A stretch of 64,000 nucleotides of DNA from Clostridiales bacterium (GCA_015058275.1 SVCQ01000008.1:1-64000); one strand, 5' to 3'; counted from the first letter of the stretch, positions 8,725 to 17,645 are shown. Notes: a model not told the origin generated them from the sequence alone. A program made the numbers and translations.

Positions 8725-10959
8725 TTACCTGATCCCGAACGGATCCGCATCCTGCATTATGAGTCTCGATTTAAGTCCCGTATACCGCCCGTCTGCACGG
8801 TTGTTGTCTATCATCATGCGCACCCTCGCCGGGTCGCCAATTATCAATACGAGTCGCTTGCCTCTCGTCACCGCCGTGTAGAGGAGGTTCCTCGTCATCA
8901 GCATAGGCGGGAAGTTCAGCACCGGTATTATCACCGCAGGGAATTCCGAGCCCTGGCTCTTGTGGACGGTCACCGCATACGCGAGGTCGAGCTCCTCGAG
9001 CATCTCGCCGGCGTAATCGATGATCCTGTCGTCCATGCGGACTGTCATCCTGCGGTCCGAAGTGTCTATCGACTCGATCGTACCCATGTCACCGTTGAAG
9101 ACGCCCTCTCCCTCAGTCGTGAAGTATTCAGTCCTCCACTCGGCCGAGTAGTTGTTGCGAAGCTGCATCACCTTGTCTCCCTCGCGGAAGGTGACCATGC
9201 CGACTCTGAGCTCCGCCTTGCCCTCCTCGGGAGGATTGATGACCTCCTGGAGCATCGCGTTGAGGCTCGGTGCTCCGAGCATGCCTCTCTTGGTAGGAGT
9301 CAGTACCTGTATGTCATCCGGAGATCCCACGAAGTCGAAGCCCGCCGCTATGCGTCCTCCGACCATCTCGCGTATCGTCTCCGCGATGGAATTCTCGGTG
9401 TTCCTGCTGATTATATAGAAGTCGTCACCGCTTTGCTGCTCCGGATACTCACCGCTGTTGATGAGATGGGAGTTTGTGACTATGCCGCTGTCCGATGCCT
9501 GCCTGAATATCTCTTTGAGGCGTATGGTCGGGATGCACTCGCTGGCTATCATGTCGCGCAGCACATTGCCCGCTCCGACTGACGGCAGCTGGTCGGCATC
9601 GCCTGTGAATATAAGGCGGCTGCCCTCCTGTACGGCGGCCAGGAGCCCGTCCATCAGCATCAGATCTATCATCGAGGCCTCATCGACGATTATCACGTCC
9701 TGCTCGAGAGGGTTGTCTTCGTTCCTCCCGAAGTTGAGAGCGTCCTCCTCATCCGACCAGACGAATTCCAGCATGCGATGTATCGTCATGGCGGGACTTC
9801 CGGTGGCCTCCTCCATCCTCTTGGCTGCGCGTCCCGTCGGAGCCGCGAGAGCGACGCTCAGTCCGGCAAAGCTGAATATCCTGACCAGCGTATTGATGAT
9901 GGTGGTCTTGCCCGTACCCGGGCCGCCCGTGATTATACTTATATTATTACTTATGCATTCGATGATCGCCCTCTCCTGCTCAGTTGAGAGCTCGACCTCA
10001 TCGCCGCTGTATGCCGACACGCATTCTCTCGCGGCGTGGAGCACATTCGCTGTCTCAAGAGGCACCGGCTTTGGTGCAGCATCTCTTATGAGCCTCAGCC
10101 TGTGAGCCACTCTCTGCTCGGCGTGATAGTATCCGTAGAGATAAATCACCGCCACATCGTCTATGCGGTCCTCTTCGAGCTCGCCCGCGAATATCATGTC
10201 GCGGACCGAGTCCGCCACGCGGTCCATCATCACATCGAGCAGGGCCGCGGTCTTTTCGATCAGCAGGCTCTCAGGCATCAGTGTGCTGCCGCTCGATGCC
10301 CAGGATCTCAGCGTATGTCTTATGCCGCTCTCTATCCTGACGCTGCTCTCGGGCTCAAAGCCTATGCCCGCAGCTATGGCATCCGCCTTGTTGAAGTTGA
10401 TGCCGCGTATATCCTCTGCCAGCTGGTACGGGTTGTCTCTCACCACTTCGATGGACTCGCTGCCGTAGAGCTTGTGTATGCGAACCGCCTCGCTCATCTC
10501 TATGCCGAGCTCGCGAAGCTGTATCGATACGTTGGCGAATTCCCTCGACTCCCCGAACGACTCGCTGATCTTTGTCAGGGTCTTCGGCCCAATGCCGCTG
10601 ATGGCAAGGAGCTTCTCAGGAGCCTCCTCGATGATGGTCAGCGCCTCGTCTCCGAACGCGTCGACTATCTGTCTTGCGGTCGCCGGTCCTATCCCGCGGA
10701 TATTGCCGGCGGAGAGGAATTCGAGTATGGCATCGGCGCCCTCCGGCATTATCTCCTCAAAGCTTGTAAAGCTGAACTGCTCGCCGTATCTCGGATGGAC
10801 GGTAAACCTGCCCTCGAGCCTGTAGCTTGCCCCGGTCTTCGGTTCAGCAAAAGAACCGGCTATCCGGAACGAGCTCTCTTCGGTATCGAAGATCGCCACG
10901 GTATAGCCGTTCTCAGCATTATGGAAGATGATCTTACCGAGTTTGCCTTCCTGCCTCAT
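8725..10959 (-). CDS. recD2: RecD2-type ATP-dependent 5'-3' DNA helicase
   Basis: 744 aa, typical of stand-alone RecD2 rather than the shorter RecD of RecBCD. The order is an N-terminal OB-like region, two helix-hairpin-helix segments (NIRGIGPATARQIVDAF near 90 and SGIGPKTLTKI near 120), Walker A GGPGTGKTT near 345, Walker B VIIVDEASM, and C-terminal UvrD-like motif VTVHKSQGSEFP with YTAVTRGKRLV. RecD2 proteins unwind DNA with 5' overhangs and act in repair and replication-fork maintenance. The start overlaps the stop of the upstream yhaM-like gene (shared bases at 10959), which indicates translational coupling. Confidence 0.95.
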   Translation of the reverse strand: MRQEGKLGKIIFHNAENGYTVAIFDTEESSFRIAGSFAEPKTGASYRLEGRFTVHPRYGEQFSFTSFEEIMPEGADAILEFLSAGNIRGIGPATARQIVDAFGDEALTIIEEAPEKLLAISGIGPKTLTKISESFGESREFANVSIQLRELGIEMSEAVRIHKLYGSESIEVVRDNPYQLAEDIRGINFNKADAIAAGIGFEPESSVRIESGIRHTLRSWASSGSTLMPESLLIEKTAALLDVMMDRVADSVRDMIFAGELEEDRIDDVAVIYLYGYYHAEQRVAHRLRLIRDAAPKPVPLETANVLHAARECVSAYSGDEVELSTEQERAIIECISNNISIITGGPGTGKTTIINTLVRIFSFAGLSVALAAPTGRAAKRMEEATGSPAMTIHRMLEFVWSDEEDALNFGRNEDNPLEQDVIIVDEASMIDLMLMDGLLAAVQEGSRLIFTGDADQLPSVGAGNVLRDMIASECIPTIRLKEIFRQASDSGIVTNSHLINSGEYPEQQSGDDFYIISRNTENSIAETIREMVGGRIAAGFDFVGSPDDIQVLTPTKRGMLGAPSLNAMLQEVINPPEEGKAELRVGMVTFREGDKVMQLRNNYSAEWRTEYFTTEGEGVFNGDMGTIESIDTSDRRMTVRMDDRIIDYAGEMLEELDLAYAVTVHKSQGSEFPAVIIPVLNFPPMLMTRNLLYTAVTRGKRLVLIIGDPARVRMMIDNNRADGRYTGLKSRLIMQDADPFGIR

Positions 10960-11924
10960 TAAAACTTCCTTTTATATAGCTTCCTGTTGTCGAGGGTGAA
11001 GACTCTCTCGCTGAAGCCGCCCGGCTCCACATAGCGGAGCGCATCCTCCATGTCGAACATCTTGGCATCCGTCATGTCCAGATAGTGAAGCATCTCCGCC
11101 TCAGGGAAGAGAGGCTTCTTTGGGCTTCCGAACTCAGGCTCGTAGTGATGTGTCAGCGACATGTGCTGGAGCAGCAGACACTTCTCAGGGTCTATGCCGA
11201 GCTCCGCGCATCTCTCGCCTATCACCTCGACACCCATGACAAGGTGGCCGAGCATCTTGCCCTCGAGGGTGTACTCAGGCACCACGCCGTTCTCATCGGA
11301 ATCAAGTTCATTGAGCTTCTCTATATCGTGGAGAGCGACTCCTGCCAGGAGCAGGTCCCTGTTGAGGAATGTATATACCTCGCAGGCGCGCTCGCCCATC
11401 TCCATCATCCTCTTGACGTGATAGAGAAGTCCCGCATACTCCGCGTGATGGTTGCTCATCGCAGCCGGATAGTACATGAGGCGCTCCTTCTCTCCCTCGT
11501 AAAAGCTGAGGCAGAGCTTCTTGAGATCCTCGTCCTCGAAGGCCTCTATCCTGCCGACTATATATGCATACATGTCCTCCGGCTTCTCAGGGGCGGCCTT
11601 GTAGAGATCGGCTCTCTCGTAAGTGTCCTCTTTGGCCTGGCCCTTGATCGAGTCGAGGATGAGCTGGTTCTGGCCCTTGTAGTCGCGGCACCTGCCAACG
11701 ACGCTTATGACCATGCCCGGCTCGATCTTTGAATAGGCCTTGAGCTCGTCCGGAGTGAGGCTCCACTTGACCGACTGGATGTCGCCCGTGGCGTCTCCGA
11801 GGTTCATGTAGAGATGTCTCTTGCCGTTATTGCCGTCGCGTATATCGACGTTCCTGACCAGGTATCTGTCCTCGATCCTGTGAGCTTCGTCTGGCTTAAG
11901 GTCCTTGATGTAATATGGTTTCAT
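10959..11924 (-). CDS. yhaM: YhaM-like 3'-5' exoribonuclease (OB fold + HD domain)
   Basis: 321 aa, matching the family length. An OB-fold occupies about residues 15-90 (KRHLYMNLGDATGDIQSVKW), and an HD-type phosphohydrolase domain follows, with His of the SNHHAEYAGLLYHV segment near 160 and the HD pair in VALHDIEKL near 197. Members degrade RNA and single-stranded DNA from the 3' end with metal ions. The gene is the first of the leftward operon yhaM-recD2-pfkB-comF. Its 5' region faces nadE across 190 bp that must contain both promoters. Confidence 0.9.
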   Translation of the reverse strand: MKPYYIKDLKPDEAHRIEDRYLVRNVDIRDGNNGKRHLYMNLGDATGDIQSVKWSLTPDELKAYSKIEPGMVISVVGRCRDYKGQNQLILDSIKGQAKEDTYERADLYKAAPEKPEDMYAYIVGRIEAFEDEDLKKLCLSFYEGEKERLMYYPAAMSNHHAEYAGLLYHVKRMMEMGERACEVYTFLNRDLLLAGVALHDIEKLNELDSDENGVVPEYTLEGKMLGHLVMGVEVIGERCAELGIDPEKCLLLQHMSLTHHYEPEFGSPKKPLFPEAEMLHYLDMTDAKMFDMEDALRYVEPGGFSERVFTLDNRKLYKRKF

Positions 11925-12114
11925 AAATGCTGATTACCTCTTTCGCTATAGCTTTGTTATCTGCTTAATTATCATCGATAGTATATCATATGTGGTATAC
12001 TTATCAGGTGATGAAAACCGAGGATTTGATGAAAAGCATCTGACGGTTTTCTGAATCTGACCGAAATCAAACAATAACTGCACTTTTGTGTGCATGGAGA
12101 AAGGAAGGAACATA

Positions 12115-12873
12115 ATGGGATTTGACGCCGCCAAGGCCGTACAGGCCACAGTTGAATGGATCAGAGACTGGTTTGACAAGAACGGACCGGGATGCAATGT
12201 CATCATCGGTATCAGCGGAGGCAAGGACAGCTCCATCGCTGCCGCCATCTGCGTCGAGGCACTGGGCAAGGACAGGGTCATCGGAGTGATGATGCCTAAC
12301 GGAGAGCAGTCGGACATCGACATGTCCAAGCTGGTCATCGACCACCTCGGCATCGAGCACTACACGATCAACATCAAAGGCGCATTCGATGCTCTCATCG
12401 ACCAGATGAAGTCAGCCGGCATCGAGCCTTCCAAGGACACCATCATCAACCTTCCGGCCCGCCTTCGCATGTCCACTCTCTATGCAGTATGCCAGAGCAA
12501 GAACGGCAGAGTCGTCAACACCTGCAACCTCTCCGAGGACTGGGTAGGCTACTCGACACGCTACGGCGATTCCGCAGGCGACTTCAGCCCGCTGTCCGGA
12601 TTCACCACAGCTGAGATCAGAGCCATGGGCAGAGAGCTCGGGCTTCCGTCCGTGCTCGTCGACAAGGTCCCAAGCGACGGACTCTCCGGCATGAGCGATG
12701 AGGACAAGCTTGGCTTCACATACGAAGTGCTCGACAGATACATCCGTACAGGTGAGATCGACGATCCTGCCACCAAGGAGCGCATCGATTCGCTCCACAA
12801 AAAGAACCTCTTCAAGCTGAGATACATGGACAGCTTCGTATATGACGGAGTAGAGGTCAAAGCCGCCAAATAG
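12115..12873 (+). CDS. nadE: NAD(+) synthase, NH3/Gln-amidotransferase-independent type
   Basis: 252 aa. It makes NAD from deamido-NAD, ATP and ammonia, the last step of NAD synthesis. The PP-loop motif GISGGKDSS is at about residues 32-40. Later motifs include the TCNLSEDWVGYSTRYGDSAGDFSP segment that binds deamido-NAD, and VPSDGLSGMSDEDKLGF. There is no N-terminal nitrilase domain, so it uses free ammonia. A GTG at 12088 opens the frame, but AAGGAAGG (12101-12108) sits 6 nt before the ATG at 12115, which I take as the start. A terminator follows. Confidence 0.94.
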   Translation: MGFDAAKAVQATVEWIRDWFDKNGPGCNVIIGISGGKDSSIAAAICVEALGKDRVIGVMMPNGEQSDIDMSKLVIDHLGIEHYTINIKGAFDALIDQMKSAGIEPSKDTIINLPARLRMSTLYAVCQSKNGRVVNTCNLSEDWVGYSTRYGDSAGDFSPLSGFTTAEIRAMGRELGLPSVLVDKVPSDGLSGMSDEDKLGFTYEVLDRYIRTGEIDDPATKERIDSLHKKNLFKLRYMDSFVYDGVEVKAAK

Positions 12874-12894
12874 ACGGATGCGACAGAGATCAAA

Positions 12895-12937
12895 AGATGC
12901 CAGGCGTTCTGAATGATCAGAGCCTGACATCTTTTTT
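12895..12937 (+). terminator. Terminator after nadE
   Basis: AGATG-C-CAGGC (12895-12905) pairs with GCCTG-A-CATCT (12922-12932) with a single mismatch, followed by six T. Confidence 0.85.
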
Positions 12938-12963
12938 CATTAAACATCATTTTTGCCCGGCGA

Positions 12964-13680
12964 TCAGTCGTCGGTCCTCTTTAACACCAGTACAGCGGCA
13001 AGGGCGAACAGCACAGCGGACGCTGCGAAGATGCCGCCTATCCACATCGCCGCATCGGCAAAGACCTGCTCCTGCATTATGTTGATGAGATTGTCCTTGT
13101 CCGGATAGAGTATCCAAAGATCGTTGTCAAAGAATATGTGATGGAACTTCGTAAAGACAAAGGTGAAGTTCCATATGGCGAGCGCGGTCACGATCAGTGC
13201 GGCCGCGAAGACGGCGGCGAGTGATCTGAGATAGCCGGCAGAGAGGAGCCTCAGCGTGCCCGTCTTACCATTGTGCATGTAGATGTATATGGTGAGAGCT
13301 ATCAGCATCAAGGCGGCTATCATCCTCCAGCGAAGGCCGGCGGTGAATAGTTCGCGGCAGTCCGCCAGGTGGGACTTCTCGCGCTCCGTAAAGAACGGAG
13401 CTGTCACCCCGTCTATTGTCGCTTCGGTATCATCGAGGGTATCGATGCGGCCTATGCAGTAGTCGAGCATGTCCTCTGTAACGTGTACGGCATCGTCAAG
13501 TGACATCTCTCCCCTGACATTGGAGGGTGTGTCATACTTTGCGTATTCATTCCTCCACCAGTTCGGGATCCAGAAGCACAGAGCCTGGACGGAAGTGGTG
13601 AGCAGGATAAGCAGCAGGCAGAGCCCGCAAATGAATGCCGCTATCTGATGTGTCAAAGCTGATTCGTGTACTTTCTTCAT
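12964..13680 (-). CDS. TIGR01906/DUF1461-like integral membrane protein
   Basis: About 238 aa from the ATG at 13680. Four hydrophobic segments (near 15-40, 125-145, 155-175 and 205-230) flank an extracytoplasmic loop of about 85 residues with the family-like stretch FFTEREKSHLADCRELF. This matches the small Firmicutes family TIGR01906, whose function is unknown. The upstream ATG at 13743 would add 21 residues that look unlike the family. Neither start has a clear Shine-Dalgarno sequence; TATAGT lies about 6 nt before the 13680 ATG, so the mRNA may be leaderless or nearly so. It is divergent from yerC across the dyad at 13736-13761. Confidence 0.72.
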   Translation of the reverse strand: MKKVHESALTHQIAAFICGLCLLLILLTTSVQALCFWIPNWWRNEYAKYDTPSNVRGEMSLDDAVHVTEDMLDYCIGRIDTLDDTEATIDGVTAPFFTEREKSHLADCRELFTAGLRWRMIAALMLIALTIYIYMHNGKTGTLRLLSAGYLRSLAAVFAAALIVTALAIWNFTFVFTKFHHIFFDNDLWILYPDKDNLINIMQEQVFADAAMWIGGIFAASAVLFALAAVLVLKRTDD

Positions 13681-13735
13681 GGTATGACTATAGCACATAC
13701 GCGAGTGCATAAAACAATACAAAAAAATACACAAT

Positions 13736-13769
13736 ACTTTCACACGCTAAAGTGCGAAAGTAGTATAAT
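13736..13769 (+). promoter_or_regulatory. Dyad operator and -10 element of yerC
   Basis: ACTTTCACAC (13736-13745) and GTGCGAAAGT (13752-13761) form an inverted repeat with one mismatched pair around GCTAAA. TATAAT follows at 13764-13769. The dyad covers the expected -35 region, which has no good consensus hexamer. Repression by the TrpR-like YerC product is inferred. Confidence 0.55.
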
Positions 13770-13853
13770 GTCAACATCACATTCTTACAGGGGCTGACTC
13801 CCTATCCAGGGCTGCACCGGTACAGGCAGCGCTCAATCAAGAGGAATAAAGAT

Positions 13854-14147
13854 ATGATCACCGATAAAGACAGAAGTAACATGAAGCAGTTCTTCAAGGC
13901 CGTGCTGGCTCTTGAGGATGAGGAAGAATGCAGGAAGTTCTTTGATGATGTAGCGACGATCAAGGAGCTACTGGATCTGTCAGCCAGGCTCGAGGTAGCG
14001 AGGATGCTGACCGAGGGCGCTGTCTTCAGCGAGATCAGCAAGGAGACCGGTGCGAGCTCGGCCACGATAAGCCGCGTCAACAAATGTATCAGCTACGGCG
14101 AGGGCGGCTACGAGACCGTGCTGGCCAGACTTCGCGAAGACAATTAG
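13854..14147 (+). CDS. yerC: YerC/YecD family TrpR-related regulator
   Basis: 97 aa, the usual size. TrpR-like all-helical fold: DLSARLEVARMLTEGAVFSEISKETGASSATISRVNKC gives the helix-turn-helix (residues about 42-80). GAGGA lies 8 nt before the ATG. Members of this family in Gram-positives are DNA-binding repressors, but their effector and regulon are mostly unknown; tryptophan binding should not be assumed. The gene is monocistronic, with about 85 nt of leader after the probable promoter and a strong hairpin terminator downstream. Confidence 0.88.
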   Translation: MITDKDRSNMKQFFKAVLALEDEEECRKFFDDVATIKELLDLSARLEVARMLTEGAVFSEISKETGASSATISRVNKCISYGEGGYETVLARLREDN

Positions 14148-14233
14148 GATGACCGCGCCCCTCTCCGGGAAAGGGAGCGGCCGCAATCAAGAACAGGCCG
14201 CTGACAATAGCAGGTAAAACATACAGATAACAA

Positions 14234-14264
14234 AAATGCCGCTTTCGAAGCGGCGTTTTTGTAT
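14234..14264 (+). terminator. Terminator after yerC
   Basis: GCCGCTT (14240-14246) and AAGCGGC (14250-14256) form a perfect stem with loop TCG, followed by GTTTTTGT and preceded by AAAAA, so it could work in both directions. Confidence 0.85.
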
Positions 14265-14400
14265 TGATGTAGATATTGTTAAGAGGGATGAAAGTATTAT
14301 GGTGTAGTTAGGAGTGTCTAACTCTTTCTTACAAGCACATATTAGCACCGGTATTTCCTATTGTCAAGGTAGGAATTAAAATTTTTTAAAAATTTTTTGA
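14265..14400. other. AT-rich intergenic stretch between two terminators
   Basis: Part of the 314-bp gap between yerC and the leftward small gene. It holds a short inverted repeat, AGTTAG (14306-14311) with CTAACT (14318-14323), and an A/T run near 14375-14400. I see no gene or clear promoter in it. Confidence 0.4.
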
Positions 14401-14434
14401 TTACAAAACAACCGGCAGCATTTCTGCTGCCGGC
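14401..14434 (-). terminator. Terminator of the 2-hydroxyacyl-CoA dehydratase operon
   Basis: CCGGCAGCA (14412-14420) and TGCTGCCGG (14425-14433) form a perfect 9-bp stem with loop TTTC. Leftward it is followed by TTGTTTTGTAAT. Confidence 0.88.
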
Positions 14435-14461
14435 TGCCTGTTCTTAAAATCGCCCTGTCGA

Positions 14462-14632
14462 TTAGAGGTGCTGGTTCCTTGGGAGCCTGTCGTACCACTT
14501 GAGCAGGAGCGGCTCGATCATCGAAGTCAGCTTCATGTCAAGATTGAAGAAATAGACTGTGAATGTAACTACGAAGAAAGCAAGACCGCCTGTCATTACA
14601 TACAGTAATAGTTTAAAGAGTTTCTTTTTCAT
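14462..14632 (-). CDS. Small single-pass membrane protein of the dehydratase operon (56 aa)
   Basis: An open frame of 56 codons starts at the ATG 14630-14632 and ends at TAA 14462-14464. AGGAGG lies 6 nt upstream, a near-perfect Shine-Dalgarno sequence. The protein begins MKKKLFKLLLYVMTGGLAFF, has one hydrophobic helix (about 8-30) and a charged amphipathic tail with YFFNLDMKL and KWYDRLPRN. It begins 46 bp after the stop of the dehydratase large subunit and is followed at once by the operon terminator, so it belongs to that operon. I do not recognise a named family. An accessory or anchoring role for the oxygen-sensitive dehydratase is only a guess. Confidence 0.75.
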   Translation of the reverse strand: MKKKLFKLLLYVMTGGLAFFVVTFTVYFFNLDMKLTSMIEPLLLKWYDRLPRNQHL

Positions 14633-14677
14633 TTTTGCCTCCTGGTTTATTCTGCAGTTATGAATAAGCTCTGTGCT

Positions 14678-16279
14678 TTACCACGAATTCTCATCGTCAA
14701 GGATCTCCAGTGACGGATCAAGAGGCTCTTCGCCCATTACCGTCCTCATGTACTGGTTGATCTGGTCTCTTACGCCCTGTCTCGAAACGACACGAGGGTC
14801 GAAGAGCTGGTGCTGTACCCAGATCAGAGGAACGCCGAGTTCTCTTGCTCTGTCCTCGAAGAGTCCGTGCATGCCGTCCAGGGCCTTGCAGGTGATGTGC
14901 TCCCAGAGGATGATCATGTCTGCGTTGTACTGCTCTACGAACTCGAAGAGGTCGTCAAGGAGTACCTTGTAGCCGCCGTGTGTACGGTTACGCATGATCA
15001 TCTCCTCAGTCAGCATGGCCATGTCGTAGTAAGCCTGCTCTCTGTTCTCAGGAGTATCTGTCTCTGCGATCATCTCCGTGTTGATGCAGGAGAGCATGTC
15101 TGTCAGAGGCACGATGCCCCAGCAGTTGAGCAGCCATACGAGGAAGTCCATGTAGTAGTGAGACTGTACGCCCCAAACGATAGCTCTGTGGCGGTACTCA
15201 GGAGCTGCCATCTTTTGCTTTTTGTATGCCTTTTCGGCGAGCTTCATGAGCTTTTTGTCAGCCTTCTCGAATGCAGGTACTCTGCCGCAGATGGCCATGT
15301 AGTTGGTCTCTGTGTAGAGTGCGAGATTGCCGCCGAATACCTGCGGATAGTCTGTCTTGTTCATGTCGAGCCATTCGTTACGGGCCTTGGTAGCCACATT
15401 GACTCTGTGTGCGCACTCGAAGTAGTAATCCCAGTCCCACTTGTGGCCGGTGTTCTCTTCGACGAACTTGATCGCTCTTCTGATCTCCTCAGCAGCGTAG
15501 TCCTGTACGTCCTCCTCCTTGTGACGGAGCGGAGCCGGCAGCTGGAATACAGGGATGCCGTCTTCCTTTTCGAGCTTCCTCGAGATAACTCCGTTACCGA
15601 GAAGCGAACCGTCGCAGGTTGTGTTGCACTGGATAGCGCAGGCACCGAGGATAGGAGCGTCATCGTCTATGGACGTGCCGGCCTCAGCAGCAGGCATCGG
15701 GCAGACGTCGCCCGGAAGTCCGAATTCCTGTACTACGTCGAGGTAGTGCTCTACAGCGTGCTGGTTGAGCAGTACCGGTACGTAAGTCGAAGGTGTCTCA
15801 CGGCTTGTAGTCTTGATATCCGGGAATCCCATCATGACAGCTGTCATTTCGTTCTCGTCTACGAGTACTACCTTCTTTGAGAACTCTTCGTCATTACCGA
15901 CTCTGCGGTCGCCGCGGGCGAGGTTGCCGAGCAGCTTGGCTACGTCGATGATGATGAGGTCCTGCTCCTCGTGAGCCATGCGGAGGTATTCGCCTCTGAG
16001 GCCCTGTGTGAAGCGGTCGACCATCATCGGTACTGCCAGATAGTTGGCCATCCAGCGGTATCTGAAGAAGAATTTGATATTGCGCGGCACTACCATGAAT
16101 TTACCGAGTGTGAACAGGATGCCGAGCCATCTCGAATAATCGTACAGTGTGTCGCCTACTCCGCGCCACTCACGGCGTTTTCTGACCTTGCCGTGCGGTT
16201 TATATAAGTCACCGTATCTTGTATCACCTTTGATCTTTTCAGGGTTGATCATGACCTTTGCTTTTTTGATTGCCATCAC
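14678..16279 (-). CDS. 2-hydroxyacyl-CoA dehydratase family subunit (large)
   Basis: 533 aa, longer than HgdA or FldB (about 400-480). It belongs to the 2-hydroxyacyl-CoA dehydratase / benzoyl-CoA reductase family, which uses a [4Fe-4S] cluster and ketyl-radical chemistry for syn-elimination of water from 2-hydroxyacyl-CoA in amino-acid fermentation. Candidate cluster cysteines lie in the segment from DVCPMPAAEAG to CAIQCNTTCDGSLLG (roughly 200-240). Its start overlaps the stop of the upstream subunit by 4 nt (ATGA type), so the two are coupled and presumably form a heterodimer. Substrate unknown. The ATP-dependent activator (HgdC type) is not in this window and must be elsewhere if the enzyme is active. 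Confidence 0.87.
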   Translation of the reverse strand: MMAIKKAKVMINPEKIKGDTRYGDLYKPHGKVRKRREWRGVGDTLYDYSRWLGILFTLGKFMVVPRNIKFFFRYRWMANYLAVPMMVDRFTQGLRGEYLRMAHEEQDLIIIDVAKLLGNLARGDRRVGNDEEFSKKVVLVDENEMTAVMMGFPDIKTTSRETPSTYVPVLLNQHAVEHYLDVVQEFGLPGDVCPMPAAEAGTSIDDDAPILGACAIQCNTTCDGSLLGNGVISRKLEKEDGIPVFQLPAPLRHKEEDVQDYAAEEIRRAIKFVEENTGHKWDWDYYFECAHRVNVATKARNEWLDMNKTDYPQVFGGNLALYTETNYMAICGRVPAFEKADKKLMKLAEKAYKKQKMAAPEYRHRAIVWGVQSHYYMDFLVWLLNCWGIVPLTDMLSCINTEMIAETDTPENREQAYYDMAMLTEEMIMRNRTHGGYKVLLDDLFEFVEQYNADMIILWEHITCKALDGMHGLFEDRARELGVPLIWVQHQLFDPRVVSRQGVRDQINQYMRTVMGEEPLDPSLEILDDENSW

Positions 16280-17472
16280 TTACCCTCCTTTTGTATCTTC
16301 TTGATGTCGATACTCTCGATGAACGCCTGTACACGGGTGCGCATCTGTCCGGAGGTACCGATAGCGTACGGTCTGTCAACTGCGAGCACCGGATATCCGT
16401 ACTCCTCTCTGAGGATATGGGATCCCAGCATTCTCTCGTATGCCCATGGATCGCAGAACTTCATCTGCTGATAGATGATACCGTCTGCCTTGTACTCTTT
16501 GGCAAGCTCTGCGACATACTCGCGGCGGCCGTCCATGGTCGCTGTGTCCATCATACGAGGGCACTCACATCTGTACATGTAGTGTCTGCAGACCTGAGTC
16601 AGTGCATCCTCTTCGTCGTTGAGCTCGATCAGGTCTCTGCCAGGCAGCGAGCCGTAGCAGAATCTGTCAGCACATACGAATGCGCCGCTGTCCTCAACTA
16701 CCTTGATGAAGTCTGTGTCATCGACCTCGGAGCCTACGACCACGACTCTTGCGTTGAACCATGGCTTGTCGTCTGGTTTTCTCTTCTTGAGCTCCTTGAG
16801 TGTGTCCTCGAGTTTGTCGATGATGAGATGCTTTGGAGCGACGTAGCTCGCGAGGCAGAGCACGTTGTACTCGTAGCCTGTGATGGTAGGCTCGTCGAGC
16901 TTACGGAAGTCGCCGATCTCTCTCAGCAGCTTGCAGACCTTGTTGTGCTCCTCGACAGCCTTGCGGATAGCCGCGTCGGATGTGTCGATGCCGTAGTTCT
17001 CAGCGAGCGGCTTGAGAATGTGGTTTTGGCACTGAAGTACGTAGAGGTCAAGACCGTTGTAGTCGGCCTTCATCGGGATCTCCATGTAATCGAAGAAGAA
17101 TCCCTTCTTGTCCTTGCCCATCGCCTGGAGAACGTCCATGTTCTCTACGCAGCGGTTGAGCATCGTGCATCCGTCAGGAGTGATGACTCCGTCGAGGAAG
17201 TTGAAGCCTCCCTCGAGAGCTCTCTCAAGGATCGCTCTGGAGTACTCGCAGAGGAAGCTTGTAAGATAGTAGGTGCCTACGTCGATCGAGCCCGTACGCG
17301 GTGCGCGGAGTCTCGCCGAGAAGCAGCCCGGAAGATTGAGGAGCGGCTCAGGAACGTTCTCGCACATGTAGCCGATGCACTTGAGGCCTTCCTTTTGGGC
17401 CTTGCCGATCAGCTCATTGTTGGCTTCCTGAAGCAGATCCTCAAAGTAGATAAGGTGCTTTAGGTCTTTCAT
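16276..17472 (-). CDS. 2-hydroxyacyl-CoA dehydratase family subunit (HgdB/FldC-like)
   Basis: 398 aa, close to the size of HgdB (about 380). Conserved cysteines expected for a [4Fe-4S] cluster are visible at about Cys50 (LPGCFSARL), Cys75 (TSFLCEYSR) and Cys102 (DGCTMLNRC). It is the first gene of the leftward operon dehydratase small - large - 56-aa membrane protein. A GAGGAG-like ribosome binding sequence precedes the ATG at 17472. Substrates known in the family include 2-hydroxyglutaryl-, lactoyl-, phenyllactyl- and 2-hydroxyisocaproyl-CoA; sequence alone does not choose between them, and no CoA-transferase or dehydrogenase is adjacent to help. Confidence 0.87.
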   Translation of the reverse strand: MKDLKHLIYFEDLLQEANNELIGKAQKEGLKCIGYMCENVPEPLLNLPGCFSARLRAPRTGSIDVGTYYLTSFLCEYSRAILERALEGGFNFLDGVITPDGCTMLNRCVENMDVLQAMGKDKKGFFFDYMEIPMKADYNGLDLYVLQCQNHILKPLAENYGIDTSDAAIRKAVEEHNKVCKLLREIGDFRKLDEPTITGYEYNVLCLASYVAPKHLIIDKLEDTLKELKKRKPDDKPWFNARVVVVGSEVDDTDFIKVVEDSGAFVCADRFCYGSLPGRDLIELNDEEDALTQVCRHYMYRCECPRMMDTATMDGRREYVAELAKEYKADGIIYQQMKFCDPWAYERMLGSHILREEYGYPVLAVDRPYAIGTSGQMRTRVQAFIESIDIKKIQKEGK

Positions 17473-17645
17473 AAAAAACTCTCCTCTTCCCTCTCAAACC
17501 GGCCTTGTGTCGGCCGTCGAGCACCTTAGGAAAATGGTGCTCACACTACTGTTAACATTTTATCACGCGGCTTGCATCGCGCACAATATAAAACAGAAAC
17601 CGTACACAAAAAAACAGTTTCCGTGTCGAGCCCCGAAACCAATGC

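Noticed and set aside
14810-17463. Long forward ORFs opposite the dehydratase genes (356 and 397 codons)
   Set aside because: They lie entirely opposite well-supported genes, lack known domains and reflect codon bias of the real strand.
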